Part shown: one piece after another, positions 4,645 through 6,676 of the stretch
Layout of the letters: each line of letters begins with the position of its first letter
Numbering within the stretch: the stretch's first letter is position 1
Assembly: GCA_018054915.1 (NCBI GenBank)
Contig: JAGPIR010000070.1
Coordinates: 1 to 6,676 of the forward strand
Direction of reading: 5' to 3'
From: Allobrachymonas sp.
Lineage (GTDB): Bacteria > Pseudomonadota > Gammaproteobacteria > Burkholderiales > Burkholderiaceae_C
Length of the DNA stretch: 6,676 nucleotides
Translations under genes and position numbers: made by a program
The notes under the pieces: generated by a model
The model's database searches: none
What the model was told of the DNA's origin: nothing
What the model saw: only the letters and a program-made list of their open reading frames with translations

Positions 4645-6676
4645 ATGCGCAGCACTTCCAGCCGTTTTGCTTCTGCTGGCGATCTGCAGGGCGCCGCCCT
4701 GCGCCAGCGCAATTTCCGTATGCGCCTGCTGGCCCTTGCAGGTCTGGTGCTTTTCTGTTTCATGCTTTTGGCCTGGCGGTGGGTGGTGTTGCAGGTCTTG
4801 CGTCGTGAAGCCTATGTCGCGCAGGCTGAAAGCAACCGTACTGCCCTGGTGCCGGTGACGCCCAGCCGCGGAGCGATTCTGGACCGCAACGGTATTGTGC
4901 TGGCGAGCAATTTCTCAGCATATACGCTGGAGCTGGTTCCAGAGAAGATAGCCGATGTGCCGGCCACTATTGATGCATTGGCTGCCATCATTCCCATCAG
5001 CGACGCCGATCGGCGGCGTTTCAACCGCCTGCGCCAGGACAGCAAGGACTATGAGCCCATCGCCTTGCGCCACCGTCTCAGCGACGAGGAAATTGCCCGG
5101 CTGGCCACGCGGCGCCATGAATTCCCCGGCGTTGAAATCAATGCCCGGCTGTATCGCCGCTACCCCTTTGCCGACCTGTCCAGTCATGTGATTGGCTATA
5201 TCGGGCGCATCAACCCGGAAGAAAAACGCGCGCTGGAAGAAGGCGACGATGCACTCAACTACCGCGGAACCACCCATATCGGCAAGCTTGGCGTTGAGCA
5301 GAGTTATGAAGCCCAACTGCATGGTATTTCGGGCAGCGAACAACTGGAAGTCACTTCCACCGGTCAGGTGGTGCGCAGGCTGGCCAGCAAGCCGGCCGTT
5401 CCGGGACGCAATGTCACGCTGTCCATCGACATCCGGCTGCAGAAGCTGGTGGAAGACCTGTTCGGGAACCGGCGTGGCGCCCTGGTGGCCATGGATCCAC
5501 GCGACGGGCAGGTTCTTGCGATGGTGAGCAAACCCACTTTCGATGGCAACCTGTTCGTTGACGGCATTGATCAGGAAAACTGGGCAGCGCTCAATGAATC
5601 GATTGACAAGCCCCTGCTCAATCGCGCCCTGCGTGGCACGTATCCGCCTGGTTCCACCTACAAACCATTCATGGCCTTGGCGGCCCTTGAAACGGGGTCG
5701 CGCAATCCGGCCACCACCATTTATGACCCCGGCTACTGGATGTATGGCAATCACCGCTTCCGCAGCGGCCATGCGTTGGGCCCCGTCAACCTGCGCCGCA
5801 GCATCGTCATGTCCAGCAACGTTTACTACTATTCGCTGGCGCATGAAATGGGTGTGCAGGCCATCCATGATTTCATGAAGCCGCTCGGCTTTGGCCAGAT
5901 CACCGGTATCGACATGCTGGGCGAGGTGCGCGGCGTTTTGCCGAGTCCGGAGTGGAAGCGCAAGACCTACAAGCGCCCCGAGCAGCAGAAATGGCTGCCG
6001 GGCGAAACCGTTTCCCTCGGAATTGGGCAGGGATACAACAATTTCACCATGCTGCAGATGGCGCATGCGCTGGCTACCCTGGTCAATGGAGGTGCCCGCA
6101 TCGAGCCACGGCTGGCGTTGCACCTGCAGGATCCGTTGACCCAGGTGCAGGAAACGCCGTCACGGGCAGCGCCTGTCAGTCTGGGGTTTCAGGCGAAAAA
6201 TGTTGAACAGGTCAAGAGCGCCATGGTGGGCGTGACCCAGGAAGGCACGGGCCGGGGCGTATTTGCCGGCGCCGCCTATCTCAGCGGCGGGAAAACCGGA
6301 ACGGCGCAAGCAGTCACCGTTGGTCAGAACCAGCGGTACAACGCAGGAGCGCTTGCCGAACACAAGCGCGACCATTCACTCTACATCGCCTTTGCACCAG
6401 CGGAAAACCCCACCATTGCCGTGGCCGTGATCGTGGAAAACGTGGGTTTTGGCGCGGTGGCAGCTGCGCCGATTACGCGCCGGGTGCTCGATTACTGGCT
6501 GCTGGGGCAATATCCGAGCCAGGAAGATATTGCCGCTACGCAAGCTGGCAGAAGCGCCGCGCCCATCGGTCAACCGCGGCTGGCGGCCCAGGTGCCATGG
6601 TCACCCAAAGAGGTGGGCGCCATGGCATCAGCCAACGGAAGCGGTGTTTTTGCTGCACCAGTGGAGATGGCGGTCA
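4645..6676 (+). CDS. mrdA: Penicillin-binding protein 2, elongasome transpeptidase (3' end beyond window)
   Basis: PBP2 is the class B transpeptidase that crosslinks new peptidoglycan during rod elongation, working with RodA and activated by MreC. The frame is open to the window edge, with 677 residues visible. Residues 1-26 are cytoplasmic, and one membrane anchor spans about 27-44. The dimerisation/pedestal domain begins with PSRGAILDRNG (73-83) and continues through FPGVEINARLYRRYPF and YRGTTHIGKLGVEQSYE. The transpeptidase domain has SXXK at Ser337-Thr-Tyr-Lys340 (nucleophile Ser337), SXN at Ser390-Ser-Asn392, and KTG at Lys550-Thr-Gly552. GETVSLGIGQGYNNFTMLQ is also typical. Between SXXK and SXN the segment is shorter than I recall for E. 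coli and lacks two expected zinc ligands. At least 125 residues follow KTG, more than in the 633-residue E. coli protein, ending in a low-complexity tail. The ATG at 4645 is five bases after mreD, with TAGG as a weak ribosome site. Confidence 0.97.
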   Translation, partial: MRSTSSRFASAGDLQGAALRQRNFRMRLLALAGLVLFCFMLLAWRWVVLQVLRREAYVAQAESNRTALVPVTPSRGAILDRNGIVLASNFSAYTLELVPEKIADVPATIDALAAIIPISDADRRRFNRLRQDSKDYEPIALRHRLSDEEIARLATRRHEFPGVEINARLYRRYPFADLSSHVIGYIGRINPEEKRALEEGDDALNYRGTTHIGKLGVEQSYEAQLHGISGSEQLEVTSTGQVVRRLASKPAVPGRNVTLSIDIRLQKLVEDLFGNRRGALVAMDPRDGQVLAMVSKPTFDGNLFVDGIDQENWAALNESIDKPLLNRALRGTYPPGSTYKPFMALAALETGSRNPATTIYDPGYWMYGNHRFRSGHALGPVNLRRSIVMSSNVYYYSLAHEMGVQAIHDFMKPLGFGQITGIDMLGEVRGVLPSPEWKRKTYKRPEQQKWLPGETVSLGIGQGYNNFTMLQMAHALATLVNGGARIEPRLALHLQDPLTQVQETPSRAAPVSLGFQAKNVEQVKSAMVGVTQEGTGRGVFAGAAYLSGGKTGTAQAVTVGQNQRYNAGALAEHKRDHSLYIAFAPAENPTIAVAVIVENVGFGAVAAAPITRRVLDYWLLGQYPSQEDIAATQAGRSAAPIGQPRLAAQVPWSPKEVGAMASANGSGVFAAPVEMAV

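Noticed and set aside
4915..6123. 402-codon open frame on the minus strand across mrdA
   Set aside because: It lies entirely antisense to the clearly recognised PBP2 and its translation has no family resemblance. Long antisense frames are common opposite GC-rich genes with strong codon bias.

Overview
The window looks like the chromosome of a betaproteobacterium of the order Burkholderiales. The evidence is the divergent gatCA / mreBCD-mrdA layout, the GatA wording (LNCDEFAMGS, FASSLDQAGPM), the near-canonical 347-residue MreB, and high GC. Family is less certain: GatA and PBP2 read most like Comamonadaceae or Alcaligenaceae, but this rests on remembered sequences and not on a search.

Layout. 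Positions 1-1695 are read on the minus strand and hold gatC (1393-1695) followed after a 163-base gap by gatA (from 1229, running off the left edge). They encode two subunits of the tRNA-dependent amidotransferase; gatB would be expected outside the window. Positions 1696-2044 are a 349-base divergent intergenic region that must hold the control signals for both transcription units. It contains an 8-bp perfect inverted repeat beside a TATTAT box, and two further small hairpins in the presumed mre leader. Positions 2045-6676 are the plus-strand elongasome cluster: mreB, mreC, mreD and mrdA (PBP2, running off the right edge). Spacing tightens along it: a 64-base gap between mreB and mreC, a one-base TAATG overlap between mreC and mreD, and a 5-base gap between mreD and mrdA. 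rodA would be the expected next gene.

How the genes work together. MreB filaments under the inner membrane organise lateral wall growth. MreC and MreD link them to the periplasmic synthesis machinery, and PBP2 is the transpeptidase that crosslinks new glycan made by RodA. GatCA belongs to a separate process, making correctly charged Gln-tRNA and/or Asn-tRNA, and is only a genomic neighbour.

This is an ordinary housekeeping region. I saw no mobile element, CRISPR array, tRNA/rRNA or defence system, and no new biological system. The points worth a second look are modest: an insertion in GatA of about 15 residues, a remodelled PBP2 active-site neighbourhood that lacks the expected zinc ligands, a 21-codon open frame bridging mreB and mreC in the same frame as mreC, and palindromes in the divergent promoter region.
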